From: Acidimicrobiaceae bacterium
Lineage (GTDB): Bacteria > Actinomycetota > Acidimicrobiia > Acidimicrobiales > RAAP-2
Reading direction: 5' to 3'
Length of the DNA stretch: 48,021 nt
Assembly (NCBI GenBank): GCA_003141095.1
Contig: PLKM01000039.1
Location: forward strand, 99,287 to 147,307
Part shown: in pieces, positions 8,081-16,989 of the stretch
Numbering within the stretch: position 1 is the first letter of the stretch
Layout: each line of letters starts with the position of its first letter
Notes under the pieces: model-generated
Seen by the model: the letters and a program-made list of their open reading frames with translations, nothing else
Database searches by the model: none
Told to the model about the DNA's origin: nothing
Translations under genes and position numbers: made by a program

Positions 8081-9445
8081 ATGTCATTTACAGCCATTAA
8101 TCCCGCCACCGAAGAAGTGATTGCTGAGTACCCCAATCACACCCCTGAAGAGATTGAGGCCGCGCTCGACGCGTCGGTCACCGCTTTTAGGAGTTGGCGC
8201 GCCACCTCGTTCAAGGAGCGCGCGGTGCTGATGATTCGCGCCGCCGAGATCTTGGAAGACGAGGTCGACGTCGTCGGTAAGTTGCTCACCTCGGAGATGG
8301 GTAAGACTTTTGCTTCGGCGAAGGCTGAAGTCAGCAAGTGCGCGTCGACCATGCGCTATTACGCCGAGCACGCCGAGGCGCTGCTCAGCGACGAGGAAAT
8401 CTCCTCACCAGCCTCACGCAGCGGCATTCGTTACGAACCTCTGGGAACCGTGCTCGCCATCATGCCTTGGAACTACGCGCTGTGGCAGGCGATTCGTTTC
8501 ATCGCTCCCGGTCTCATGGCCGGCAACGTCGGCATCTTGAAGCACGCCCACAACGTTCCGGGTTCGGGCAAATTTCTAGAGGAGTTGTTCCTTCGCGCGG
8601 GCTTCCCCGTCGGCGTCTTCGCCAATCTCTTCCTCTCCCACGATGGACTGTCCGCGATGATCGCCGACGACCGGATCGCGGCCGTGACGCTCACGGGATC
8701 TGAGGGCGCGGGTCAAAGAGTTGGCGGCCTCGCCGGTGCCAACTTGAAGAAGTGTGTGCTCGAACTCGGCGGATCCGACGCATTTATCGTCGGAAGTTCG
8801 GCCGACCTGGAGTTGACGATCGCCAAGGCCGTCACCGCCCGGGTTCAGAACAACGGACAAAGCTGCATCGCAGCGAAGCGCTTCATCGTCGTGAAGGATC
8901 GCGCGGACGAGTTCATCGAGGGCTTCGTGGCGGCCATGAGTGCCGTGGTGGTTGGCGACCCCATGGACCCCTCAACGGTGCTCGGACCGCTCGTGAACGC
9001 AGAGCAACGTGATCTCATCGACGAGCAGGTCCAGGACTCCGTCGCCAAGGGTGCGGTAGTGCGTACCGGCGGAAAGAAGATCGAAGGAAAGGGTTACTAC
9101 TACCCGGCGACGGTTCTCACCAACGTTCCCAGGGATTCGCGCGCCGGTTGCGAAGAACTATTTGGTCCCGTGGCAATCGTCGACGTCGTGAACGATCTCG
9201 ACGAGGCAATCACTCTGGCCAATTCGACGCAGTGGGGTCTTGGTGGTTCGATCTGGGCAACTGATCAAGCCGAGATTGATAAGGCCATTGCCGGTATTGA
9301 ATCGGGCATGGTCTTCGCGAACGCCATCGTGGCCTCGACTCCAGAACTTCCCTTCGGTGGAATCAAGAAGTCCGGCTACGGCCGAGAGCTCTCCGCAGTC
9401 GGAATTCGCGAGTTTGTAAATATCAAGACTTTCTACATCGCTTAA
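8081..9445 (+). CDS. NAD(P)-dependent succinate-semialdehyde-type dehydrogenase
   Basis: A 454-residue aldehyde dehydrogenase. The N-terminus MSFTAINPATEEVI and the central TGSEGAGQRVGGLAG segment are typical of succinate-semialdehyde dehydrogenases, which oxidise succinic semialdehyde to succinate. E228 in LELGGSD and C262 in NNGQSC are the expected general base and nucleophile. The ATG at 8081 is chosen because the family N-terminus begins there; in-frame upstream starts (ATG 8044, GTG 7880) add unlike sequence. AAAGGA lies about 12 bases upstream, a long spacing. No gabT or decarboxylase adjoins it, so the real aldehyde is uncertain. Confidence 0.9.
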   Translation: MSFTAINPATEEVIAEYPNHTPEEIEAALDASVTAFRSWRATSFKERAVLMIRAAEILEDEVDVVGKLLTSEMGKTFASAKAEVSKCASTMRYYAEHAEALLSDEEISSPASRSGIRYEPLGTVLAIMPWNYALWQAIRFIAPGLMAGNVGILKHAHNVPGSGKFLEELFLRAGFPVGVFANLFLSHDGLSAMIADDRIAAVTLTGSEGAGQRVGGLAGANLKKCVLELGGSDAFIVGSSADLELTIAKAVTARVQNNGQSCIAAKRFIVVKDRADEFIEGFVAAMSAVVVGDPMDPSTVLGPLVNAEQRDLIDEQVQDSVAKGAVVRTGGKKIEGKGYYYPATVLTNVPRDSRAGCEELFGPVAIVDVVNDLDEAITLANSTQWGLGGSIWATDQAEIDKAIAGIESGMVFANAIVASTPELPFGGIKKSGYGRELSAVGIREFVNIKTFYIA

Positions 9446-9468
9446 GTTCCACCAGATTCATCCACGCG

Positions 9469-9515
9469 TAGATAACTCAGGGCGGTATACGGCCCATATC
9501 GCTGTGAGTTATCTA
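9469..9515. repeat. 11-bp perfect inverted repeat between dehydrogenase and gluconokinase
   Basis: TAGATAACTCA (9469-9479) and TGAGTTATCTA (9505-9515) are exact reverse complements 25 bases apart. A smaller GGGC/GCCC pair lies inside. A third GATAAC occurs at 9522-9527. No T-run follows, so a regulator site or RNA stem fits better than an intrinsic terminator. Confidence 0.55.
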
Positions 9516-9675
9516 CTGCGACGATAACGCCTCCCCTGTCGTGATCCGTAAAGCAGTTCCTCCCGCTCAACGCCCATCGTCAGCTAATCGTGGATTGCTT
9601 CAGGGTTGACCAATGGAAATGGCTCGAGTCGCGATACGCGCGTTACCCTGCATAGGGTTCGCAAGAAAAGTGGGT

Positions 9676-10203
9676 ATGAACAAGGCGAGCGAAATAGGGT
9701 CAATCGTGGTCATGGGCGTGTCGGGCTCGGGTAAGAGCACGATCGCTCTGGCCCTGGCGAGCCGAGTAGGTGCCGAGTTCATTGATGCGGACTCGCTCCA
9801 CTCTGCGGACAACGTCGCAAAGATGTCGACCGGCCACGCGCTCAGTGACGAGGACCGATGGCCCTGGTTGAACTCGGTCGGGCAGCGAATCAAGGACCAA
9901 GAATCAAACCATCAAAGTTCGGTCGTCGCGTGTTCCGCCCTGAAGCGAACCTATCGCGACGTCTTACGTCAGTACGTTCCCAGCGTGTTCACTGTCTTTC
10001 TCGACGGACCAGCAGCGGTTCTTCAAGCGCGAGTTGATGATCGAAAGGTTGGATTCATGGCGCCCTCACTACTCGCGTCGCAGCTCGCAAACCTCGAGCC
10101 TCTGCAAAACGATGAACTAGGAATACGCGTCGACATCGAGGCGAGTCCTGACGAAATAGTCAATCAGATAGTGGCCGAGTTACAAGCCACAGGACCGTTG
10201 TAG
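9676..10203 (+). CDS. gntK: Gluconokinase
   Basis: A 175-residue P-loop kinase that phosphorylates gluconate to 6-phosphogluconate, feeding the pentose-phosphate operon located 3 kb downstream. The Walker A motif GVSGSGKST near the N-terminus, DADSLHSADNVAKMSTGHALSD (about 34-55), the DRWPWL segment, ACSALKRTYRD and the lid region FLDGP are all family hallmarks. Two possible starts lie together, GTG 9670 and ATG 9676; I take the ATG. The frame is open further upstream (from 9613) but without resemblance. No gluconate permease is present in the window. Confidence 0.93.
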   Translation: MNKASEIGSIVVMGVSGSGKSTIALALASRVGAEFIDADSLHSADNVAKMSTGHALSDEDRWPWLNSVGQRIKDQESNHQSSVVACSALKRTYRDVLRQYVPSVFTVFLDGPAAVLQARVDDRKVGFMAPSLLASQLANLEPLQNDELGIRVDIEASPDEIVNQIVAELQATGPL

Positions 10204-10514
10204 CAAACCCGACGCCGGTCCGCCCTTGGGCGCCAACTTCGGTCGTTGCCTCTTGAACGGGCGACGCCCGTTGCTCGAAATACACAGAGACGAGTGACGA
10301 TGCACTCTTCACAGGTACCTTCGACAACGCTGGGCTCGCTTGTCGATGTACTTGTCAGCGCCAGGCGATGATCGCGCCCGAGACTCCTGCGAACACGCAA
10401 CAGTCAAATCAGACGAGCAGCCGATAGGTCACCGCGCGTCGTCATTGAGATCGTTCGGCCACGATTTCGTCGAGCCTCAAGCTCCGGGTAGAGGGCCGAG
10501 CGCACTATCTTGAC
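10204..10514. other. Intergenic stretch with a short hairpin
   Basis: No gene is recognised. A 7-bp perfect stem with a 3-base loop, AACGGGC (10256-10262) and GCCCGTT (10266-10272), lies 53 bases after gntK. It could be a weak terminator, but no T-tract follows. The remaining bases before the GTG at 10515 show no clear promoter. Confidence 0.45.
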
Positions 10515-11384
10515 GTGGGGTCACTAGGGTTATTTTCAGACCTACGAGCGAGCAAGGCACCGATCCTTCTTCAAGATTCGCGCGCAATCAGGGGAGGCCC
10601 CACGAAGAAGCTCTTTGTTTTCGATCTCGACGGCACTCTCGCCGAAAGCAAGTCCGCAGTCAGCGGCGACGTTGCAGGCTTGCTCTATGACCTGCTCGGG
10701 GTCATGAAGGTTGCCGTCATCTCGGGGGGCGGATGGCCGCAGTTCGAGAGGCAGCTGCTCGAAAACCTGCCCGGGGATGACCGATTCGAGAATCTCTTCC
10801 TGCTCCCTACGTGTGGAACGCAGTTCTTCCGTTTCGTCGGAGGGTGGACCAGGATCTACTCCGAAGATCTCAACGACCAAGAGCGACAACTGATCGTCTC
10901 ATCACTCCACAAAGCACTCGAGCAGTCAGGCGAAGCGGTGGCGAAGATCTGGGGCGCGGCGATTGAGGACCGTGGCAGCCAGATCACGCTTTCGGTGCTC
11001 GGCCAAGAGGCCCCCCTCAGCGAGAAGGAGAAGTGGGATCCCGACTTCACCAAACGCGAGAAGATTGCGGCGATCCTCCGTCCGCTCCTGCCCGCGTTCG
11101 CTATCAACATGGGTGGTACAACCTCCATTGACGTGACCAAACCAGGTATCGACAAGGCCTACGGCATCGGCAAACTTCGCGAACACTTGGGATTCTCCCT
11201 GAGCGAGATGCTCTTCGCCGGCGACGCGATCTTCGAGGGGGGCAACGACTACCCGGTCCAAGAGGCGGGCGTCGATTCGATTCAGGTTCGAGACCCCCGC
11301 GAGACCGCCCACGTCATCCAGGCGGTCATCGCGTGCTTGGGCAACGGTTTAATCCAGATGACGTCGTCGAAGAAGGTTTCGTGA
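10515..11384 (+). CDS. HAD-superfamily IIB protein, PMM2-like phosphomannomutase
   Basis: A 289-residue protein. After about 30 non-conserved residues it carries HAD motif I (FVFDLDGTLAES, two Asp), motif II region (VAVISGGGWPQFERQL) and motif III/IV (FAGDAIFEGGNDYPV). The middle part, with AIEDRGSQITLSVLGQ, the KREKIAAIL helix, MGGTTSIDV and GIDKAYGI, follows the order seen in eukaryotic-type phosphomannomutase (PMM1/PMM2). That family interconverts mannose-1- and mannose-6-phosphate. In bacteria such proteins are often labelled only as HAD-IIB hydrolase, so phosphatase activity is the alternative. The GTG start gives an N-terminal extension of about 30 residues. It overlaps the GH130 gene by four bases (GTGA), supporting a joint role in mannoside use. 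Confidence 0.85.
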   Translation: MGSLGLFSDLRASKAPILLQDSRAIRGGPTKKLFVFDLDGTLAESKSAVSGDVAGLLYDLLGVMKVAVISGGGWPQFERQLLENLPGDDRFENLFLLPTCGTQFFRFVGGWTRIYSEDLNDQERQLIVSSLHKALEQSGEAVAKIWGAAIEDRGSQITLSVLGQEAPLSEKEKWDPDFTKREKIAAILRPLLPAFAINMGGTTSIDVTKPGIDKAYGIGKLREHLGFSLSEMLFAGDAIFEGGNDYPVQEAGVDSIQVRDPRETAHVIQAVIACLGNGLIQMTSSKKVS

Positions 11385-12487
11385 GCCACTTCATGATGCG
11401 ACCGCTCGCACTCGTCATCGAACCCGAGCCGGGCAACCCGCACGAGGTGGAGGGAATCCTCAACCCCGCCGCCATTCGTGGCCCCGACGGCGGACTCTAT
11501 CTCTTTCCAAGAATCGTGGGGGCGGGCAATTTCTCGCGCATTGGGATTCTCCGGGTCCTCTTCGATGACTCCGGCGACCCTTGCGGCGTCGAACGGCTCG
11601 GCATCGCCCTCGAGCCCCAAATGCCGTACGAACTTAGGCCCGATGGCGGAGGCGGTTGCGAGGACCCCCGCGTGACCTACGTCGAACCCCTCGCGCTCTA
11701 CGTCATGACCTACACGGCCTTTTCGCCCCAGGGACCTCGCATCGCCGTCGCGACCTCGACGGACTTGCTCAGCTGGGAGCGCCTTGGACTCGTCACCTTC
11801 GAGTCCTTCGAGGGCATAACCTTCGACAACATCGATAACAAGGACGCCAGCGTCTTTCCCGTCGCCATTCCGAGCCCCTCGGGACACGTCGAGCTCGGGT
11901 TGCTGCACCGCCCGCTCTTCCCAGGGACACTTCCCGAGGACGTGGTGCTGCTCGACGAGGGGCGCCGGGTCGATCTCCACCGTGAGAGTATCTGGATCTC
12001 GTATACCCAGAAGGTCATCTCCGGGAGCGACCCGCACCAGTTGAATCACTTCACCCCGCACCATCGCCTGGTGTCACCGGTATCCGAGTGGGAAAGCCTC
12101 AAGATCGGCGCCGGCACCCCGCCGATGCTCACCCGGCACGGTTGGCTGATCATCTACCACGGCGTGAGTTGTGCTGCGCTGTCCAGCAGCGAGGATTCGA
12201 GGTTGACCTACTCGGCGGGGGTGATGGTGCTCTTGGAGGATAATCCGCAAGTACTCTGCTACCGGTCGCAAGAGCCGGTCCTCGTGCCTGAGCCGTCCGA
12301 GAAACCCCGTGGAACCACCTCCGATGTCGTCTTTCCGACCGGCATCGACCGGCGCGACGATCTTGGCGAGCCTGACCGGTTCGATGTCTACTACGGGATG
12401 AACGACTTTCGCATCGGCGTGGCTCGGCTCGACATCCCTTCGTCCATCCCGCAGATCGCGGTCGCGGACCCGCCCACGTCGAACTGA
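11381..12487 (+). CDS. GH130-family beta-mannoside phosphorylase
   Basis: A 368-residue protein of the five-bladed beta-propeller GH130 family. Members cleave beta-mannosides with phosphate to release alpha-mannose-1-phosphate. Typical signatures are ILNPAAIR, AGNFSRIGI, GGCEDPRVT, DNKDASVFP, the stretch IGAGTPPML followed by GWLIIYHGV, and VYYGMNDFRIGVA near the end. The start is GTG at 11381, overlapping the stop of the PMM-like gene, with AAGG upstream. An in-frame TTG at 11333 would only extend into the previous gene. There is no signal peptide, so the substrate is a cytoplasmic oligosaccharide or glycoside. Mannose-1-phosphate is what the neighbouring PMM-like protein would use. Confidence 0.92.
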   Translation: MSHFMMRPLALVIEPEPGNPHEVEGILNPAAIRGPDGGLYLFPRIVGAGNFSRIGILRVLFDDSGDPCGVERLGIALEPQMPYELRPDGGGGCEDPRVTYVEPLALYVMTYTAFSPQGPRIAVATSTDLLSWERLGLVTFESFEGITFDNIDNKDASVFPVAIPSPSGHVELGLLHRPLFPGTLPEDVVLLDEGRRVDLHRESIWISYTQKVISGSDPHQLNHFTPHHRLVSPVSEWESLKIGAGTPPMLTRHGWLIIYHGVSCAALSSSEDSRLTYSAGVMVLLEDNPQVLCYRSQEPVLVPEPSEKPRGTTSDVVFPTGIDRRDDLGEPDRFDVYYGMNDFRIGVARLDIPSSIPQIAVADPPTSN

Positions 12488-12526
12488 CTGGTCGCGTTGG
12501 TTACCCCGCGCCGCGGCCATCTCGTA

Positions 12527-12679
12527 CAATCAATCGACTTCAACTGAATGATCGAAGATCGTTGATTGCCAACAGATTGGCAAGAGCCCTTTCGTGGAGC
12601 GACTTTCACTCCACGACGCGTCCCTAGACGCGTCGAGGGACCGGTTTCACGATTCGAACCATAAGGTCACTTCTATGGT
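12527..12679 (+). promoter_or_regulatory. Hairpin-rich leader upstream of pentose-phosphate operon
   Basis: Four inverted repeats follow one another in the 340-base gap before the operon. CAATCAA (12527-12533) pairs with TTGATTG (12562-12568). CGTGGAG (12593-12599) pairs with CTCCACG (12609-12615). CGACGCGTC (12614-12622) pairs with GACGCGTCG (12627-12635). ACCATA (12658-12663) pairs with TATGGT (12674-12679). No credible gene is seen in 12488-12827. The cluster could be a structured 5' leader or a group of operators. Confidence 0.5.
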
Positions 12680-12827
12680 GAAAACTCCGTTGCCGTGGGG
12701 AATGGTCAGCGAAACATCATGGGAACGTCGTTTCGCGCGCAACGGCGTGGAGTCGGATCCAACGCGCGACCTCGCCATCGGCCACGATGCCTCCATCACT
12801 CACCTCGCGCAGGATCTGTAGCGGGTA

Positions 12828-13235
12828 GTGGCGCCCGACACTGGCCCCGAGGCCCCGTCCATCAACACCATTCGTGGGGTCGAGGCAACGACGGGCTCAC
12901 TCGGTCCAGGTGTCGCCATGTCGGTGGGTATGACGATGGCGGGGCGATGGCTCGGCGCTCGCTTCAATCGTGAGGGGCGCACACTGTTCGACCACCAGTC
13001 ACCCGTGCACCGAGAAAGTGTCCTGCCCACCGACGTCATTGCTGGAGTCGCCCTTGAACGGGCCACCATCTTCGATTGGCACCGATCCGTTGGAGATCGG
13101 GGTGCCATAGTTGGTATGCACACCCTCGGCGCCTCAGCGCGTTTAAGGGAACTGCAAACGAAGTTCGGGTTCACCGCCGATAGCGCCTATCGCGTGGCGC
13201 GCGAAACCCTGGTCGCAAGGAGAGGACAACAGTGA
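12828..13235 (+). pseudogene. Internally deleted transketolase (135 codons left of about 680)
   Basis: The frame is open but contains only pieces of a transketolase. Residues 11-16 match the N-terminal SINTIR motif. Residues 17-47 match the thiamine-diphosphate-domain stretch with TTG-LG-G and VGMTMAGRWLGARFN. From about residue 52 it jumps to the extreme C-terminal domain: VLPTDVIAGVALE, then GDRGAIVGMHTLGASA and LQTKFGF. The joins near residues 16 and 48-51 are in frame. The GDG metal/cofactor motif, the catalytic glutamate and the whole pyrimidine domain are missing, so transketolase activity is not possible. It overlaps tal by four bases (GTGA) and occupies the tkt place in the operon. 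It could be a real deletion, a kept mini-gene for translational coupling, or an assembly artefact. Confidence 0.85.
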
Positions 13236-14305
13236 GAGCAACGACGCAACTGCACGAACTCGGACAGAGTCTCTGGCTCGACAACATCACCCGCGAGATG
13301 CTCAACTCGGGCCAGATTCAGCGTTACATCGACACCCACTGCGTCACGGGCCTAACGTCAAACCCTTCGATCTTCAATAACGCGATCGTCACGGGCACCT
13401 ACGACGAAGCCATCAGGGCCCAGTCGAACACGGGCCTCTCGAGTGAGGAGATCTTCTTCGGGCTCGCCATCGAAGACCTGCGGCGCGCCGCCGACCTCTT
13501 CGTGCCGGTCTACGAACGTTCCGGAGGCGTCGACGGCTGGGTCTCGTTGGAAGTCTCGCCCCGTCTCGCCCACGACACCGACAGGACCATCGAGGCGGCG
13601 ACGGCCCTGCACGACCGGGCGGATCGGGCCAATCTCTTCATCAAGATCCCCGGCACCCCCGAAGGAATCCCAGCGATCGAAGAGTGCATCGCGCTCGGCG
13701 TACCCGTGAACGTAACGCTCTTGTTCGACGCCGACCAGTACCTCGCCGCCGCTAATGCGTACATGCGTGGCATCGAGCGTCGCATCGATGCCGGGCTGAG
13801 CCCTTCGGTGGGCTCGGTGGCGTCGGTGTTCATCTCGCGCTGGGACGGCGAAGCCAACTCGTCCGTGCCCGGAGACCTCAAGAACCAACTTGGTCTCGCG
13901 GTCGGACTGGAGGCGTACCGTGCCTACCGTGACGTTCTCGAGTCCGATCGATTCCTGCGCCTCGAGAACGCCGGCGCCCGCGCGCAGCGTCTGTTGTGGG
14001 CGAGCACCAAGACAAAGGACGCCAACGCCTCGGACACGCTGTACGTGCACGGGCTCGCCTCGCCCTTCACCATCAACACCATGCCCGACGCCACGCTCGA
14101 AGCGTTCTTCGAACACGGCGAGGTCGGCGAACCCCTCGCTCGAGATGGCGGCGACTGCGACGCGCGGCTCGCTCGATTCGCCTCGGCCGGTGTCGACAAG
14201 CAGGCGCTCGCCCTCAAACTGCAAAATGATGGAGCCGTGTCGTTTAGCAATTCGTGGTCGGAACTGCTCTCGAAAATCGACGCCCAACTCTCAACGATGA
14301 ACTAA
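13232..14305 (+). CDS. tal: Transaldolase
   Basis: A 357-residue transaldolase of the longer actinobacterial type. It moves a dihydroxyacetone unit between sugar phosphates in the non-oxidative pentose phosphate branch. LWLDNITREML and TGLTSNPSIFNNAI open the barrel, VSLEVSPRLAHDT follows, and K138 in LFIKIPGT is the Schiff-base lysine. VNVTLLFDADQY and SVASVFISRWD are also as expected. The GTG start overlaps the transketolase remnant. pgi follows after 15 bases. Confidence 0.96.
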   Translation: MRATTQLHELGQSLWLDNITREMLNSGQIQRYIDTHCVTGLTSNPSIFNNAIVTGTYDEAIRAQSNTGLSSEEIFFGLAIEDLRRAADLFVPVYERSGGVDGWVSLEVSPRLAHDTDRTIEAATALHDRADRANLFIKIPGTPEGIPAIEECIALGVPVNVTLLFDADQYLAAANAYMRGIERRIDAGLSPSVGSVASVFISRWDGEANSSVPGDLKNQLGLAVGLEAYRAYRDVLESDRFLRLENAGARAQRLLWASTKTKDANASDTLYVHGLASPFTINTMPDATLEAFFEHGEVGEPLARDGGDCDARLARFASAGVDKQALALKLQNDGAVSFSNSWSELLSKIDAQLSTMN

Positions 14306-14320
14306 CCGACAGGGGCACAC

Positions 14321-15973
14321 ATGACAACATCGCCATTACAACAACGTCCCGCGTGGAAGGCCCTCGAAGCCCACTACACCGAGATCGCTCCGCGTCATTT
14401 GCGTGAGCTCTTCGCGCACGATCCGACTCGCGGGACCCGAATGATCGCCGAGGCCGAGGGCCTCTATCTCGACTACTCCAAAAACCGGGTCACCGACGAG
14501 ACCATGGAACTGCTCTTCCAACTCGCCCACGAGTCGGGACTCGTCGAGCGTCGCGACCAGATGTTCAGCGGCGAGCACATCAACGTGTCCGAGGACCGCG
14601 CCGTGCTCCACGTCGCCCTTCGAATGCCCGAGGAGTCCTCGCTCGTCGTGGACGGCGTCGACGTCGTTCGAGAGGTCCACGCCGCTCTGGATCAAATGGC
14701 CGACTTCTGTACTCGAGTACGGGACGGGTCATGGAAGGGTCACTCCGGCAAACGCATCAAGAACATCGTCAACATTGGTATCGGGGGCTCGGATCTGGGA
14801 CCGGTCATGGCGTACGAGGCGTTGCGCTACTACTCGCAACGCGACCTCACGTTCCGATTCGTCTCCAACGTTGATGCCACCGACTTGACCGAAGCGGTAC
14901 GCGACCTCCAGGCCGACGAGACGCTCTTCATCATCTCGTCGAAGACCTTCGGCACTCTGGAGACCTTGACCAACGCCAAATCCGCTCGCAACTGGCTTTT
15001 CGAACAAATCGGCGACTCTTCCGCGGTGGCCAAGCACTTCGTGGCGGTATCGACGAACGCTGAAAAGGTGTCGGAGTTCGGAATCGATGTGGCGAACATG
15101 TTCCCCTTCTGGGACTGGGTTGGCGGACGCTACTCAATGGACAGCGCCATCGGGCTTTCGACCATGCTCGCGATTGGCCCCCAAGGCTTCAAGGAGTTGC
15201 TCGACGGCTTTCACGCCATGGACGAGCACTTTCGATCGGCGCCGCTCGAACGGAATCTTCCCGCGCTGATGGGACTGCTCGCGGTGTGGAACCGCAACTT
15301 CCTCGGCTGTCAAACGGCGGGGGTCATGCCCTACGACCAGTACCTCAAGCGACTGCCCGCGTACCTCCAGCAGCTCACCATGGAGTCGAACGGCAAGCAC
15401 GTCGCCCTCGACGGCACGATACTCTCCTACGACACCGGAGCGATTCACTGGGGCGAGGCGGGCACCAACGGTCAGCACAGTTTTTACCAACTCATCCACC
15501 AGGGCACGACGATCGTCCCCGTGGACCTCATTGGCTTTGCGAAGAGCCTCAACCCCCTGGGAGAACACCACGACATCTTGTCGTCGAACATCTTCGCCCA
15601 AGCCCAGGCGCTGGCCTTTGGAAAGACCGAGGCGGAGATTCGAGCGGAGGGGACCCCCGCGGACGTCGTTGCCCATCGGGTCATGGAGGGGAACCGACCG
15701 ACGAACGTGCTCCTCGCCGAAGTACTCAGCCCCAGACTGCTCGGATCGCTCATTGCCCTCTACGAACACTCGGTCTTCACCCAGGGCGCCATCTGGGGAA
15801 TCGACTCCTTCGACCAGTGGGGCGTCGAGCTCGGCAAGGAACTTGCGGTAAAGATCATCCCCGAACTCGAGGCCGGTACCGAGCCCGTGCTCGCCCACGA
15901 CTCCTCGACCAACGCACTGATCGAGCACTATCGAGCACTGAAGAGAAAAGAGAAGACCCATGCCGTCGACTAA
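14321..15973 (+). CDS. pgi: Glucose-6-phosphate isomerase
   Basis: A 550-residue enzyme of usual length that interconverts glucose-6-phosphate and fructose-6-phosphate. Diagnostic segments are [18 protein letters not shown], the catalytic-site region [26 protein letters not shown] and [18 protein letters not shown], which holds the conserved Gln-His pair. [11 protein letters not shown] near the C-terminus is the second PROSITE-type signature. An AGGGG site precedes the ATG. Its end overlaps gnd by 14 bases. Confidence 0.97.
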   Translation: MTTSPLQQRPAWKALEAHYTEIAPRHLRELFAHDPTRGTRMIAEAEGLYLDYSKNRVTDETMELLFQLAHESGLVERRDQMFSGEHINVSEDRAVLHVALRMPEESSLVVDGVDVVREVHAALDQMADFCTRVRDGSWKGHSGKRIKNIVNIGIGGSDLGPVMAYEALRYYSQRDLTFRFVSNVDATDLTEAVRDLQADETLFIISSKTFGTLETLTNAKSARNWLFEQIGDSSAVAKHFVAVSTNAEKVSEFGIDVANMFPFWDWVGGRYSMDSAIGLSTMLAIGPQGFKELLDGFHAMDEHFRSAPLERNLPALMGLLAVWNRNFLGCQTAGVMPYDQYLKRLPAYLQQLTMESNGKHVALDGTILSYDTGAIHWGEAGTNGQHSFYQLIHQGTTIVPVDLIGFAKSLNPLGEHHDILSSNIFAQAQALAFGKTEAEIRAEGTPADVVAHRVMEGNRPTNVLLAEVLSPRLLGSLIALYEHSVFTQGAIWGIDSFDQWGVELGKELAVKIIPELEAGTEPVLAHDSSTNALIEHYRALKRKEKTHAVD

Positions 15974-16988
15974 GCCAATGCAGCTCGGAATGGTGGGGCT
16001 GGGTCGGATGGGAGCAAATCTCGTTCGCCGTCTGGTCAACGATGGACACCACTGTGTGGTCTACGACGTCAACCCCGAGGCGGTGAGAGCGCTCGCGGGT
16101 GACGGAGTGGTGGGCGCGACATCCCTCGAGGACTTGGCGGCGAAGCTCGACGGGCCGCGCACGATTTGGCTCATGCTGCCCGCCGCGATCACCCAGAGCA
16201 CCTTGGACGAACTTACTGTCCATCTCTCGAGCGACGACGTCGTCATCGACGGCGGCAACTCCTTCTACCAAGACGACATCGTTCGCGCGAAAGAGCTCGC
16301 GAAGAGCGGCGTGCACTACGTCGACTGCGGGACGAGCGGCGGGGTCTGGGGACTCGAGCGCGGTTACAGTCTCATGATCGGCGGCGAGGACGAGGTTGTC
16401 GCCCGCCTTGATCCACTCTTCAAGACCATTGCCCCCGGTGGTGACGGCACGGTCCCGACGCCGGGGCGATCTCGCATCGGTACCGCGAGCGAGGGCTATT
16501 TGCACTGCGGTGCGAACGGGGCTGGCCATTTCGTGAAGATGGTCCACAACGGCATCGAGTACGGAATGATGGCCGCGATCGCCGAGGGCTTGAGCATCCT
16601 CAAGCACGCCAACGTCGGCCAGCGCAAAGTCGACGCCGACGCCGAGACGTCGCCCTTGCGCGAGCCCGAGTTCTACTCGTACGACATTGACGTCGCCGAG
16701 GTGGCCGAGCTGTGGCGACACGGTTCGGTCGTCAGCTCGTGGCTGGTCGATCTCACCGCCGACGCCCTCGCCCGCTCGCCCGAACTCAGCGACTTCAGCG
16801 GTCGCGTCTCTGATTCGGGCGAAGGTCGTTGGACCGTCGAGGCGGCGATCAACGAATCCGTTCCCGCTCCCGTGATCAGCGCGGCGCTCTGGCAACGCTT
16901 CGAGTCGCGCGGCGCTGGCGAGTTCACCGCCAAAGTGCTCTCGGCGATGCGATCAGAGTTCGGTGGCCACGTGGAGAGGAACTCCTAG
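15960..16988 (+). CDS. gnd: 6-phosphogluconate dehydrogenase, short form
   Basis: A 342-residue decarboxylating 6-phosphogluconate dehydrogenase that yields ribulose-5-phosphate. Its length fits the short GndA/YqeC-like subfamily rather than the 470-residue type; members of that subfamily often use NAD, but cofactor choice is inference here. [12 protein letters not shown] is the Rossmann motif, [11 protein letters not shown] and [13 protein letters not shown] form the substrate region, and [14 protein letters not shown] carries the catalytic lysine and the asparagine. The ATG lies inside the end of pgi. pgl follows at once. Confidence 0.95.
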   Translation: MPSTKPMQLGMVGLGRMGANLVRRLVNDGHHCVVYDVNPEAVRALAGDGVVGATSLEDLAAKLDGPRTIWLMLPAAITQSTLDELTVHLSSDDVVIDGGNSFYQDDIVRAKELAKSGVHYVDCGTSGGVWGLERGYSLMIGGEDEVVARLDPLFKTIAPGGDGTVPTPGRSRIGTASEGYLHCGANGAGHFVKMVHNGIEYGMMAAIAEGLSILKHANVGQRKVDADAETSPLREPEFYSYDIDVAEVAELWRHGSVVSSWLVDLTADALARSPELSDFSGRVSDSGEGRWTVEAAINESVPAPVISAALWQRFESRGAGEFTAKVLSAMRSEFGGHVERNS

Positions 16989-16989
16989 G

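Noticed and set aside
12630..12665. GGTTCGAATC on the minus strand, like a tRNA T-loop
   Set aside because: The flanking bases do not form a T-stem and no acceptor or anticodon arm can be built around it.
15134..16039. Long minus-strand ORF (301 codons) opposite pgi, and similar ones at 15855-16895, 13358-14287, 11282-12064 and 5732-6571
   Set aside because: They are antisense shadows of well-supported genes, favoured by GC-rich codon use; none has a family motif.
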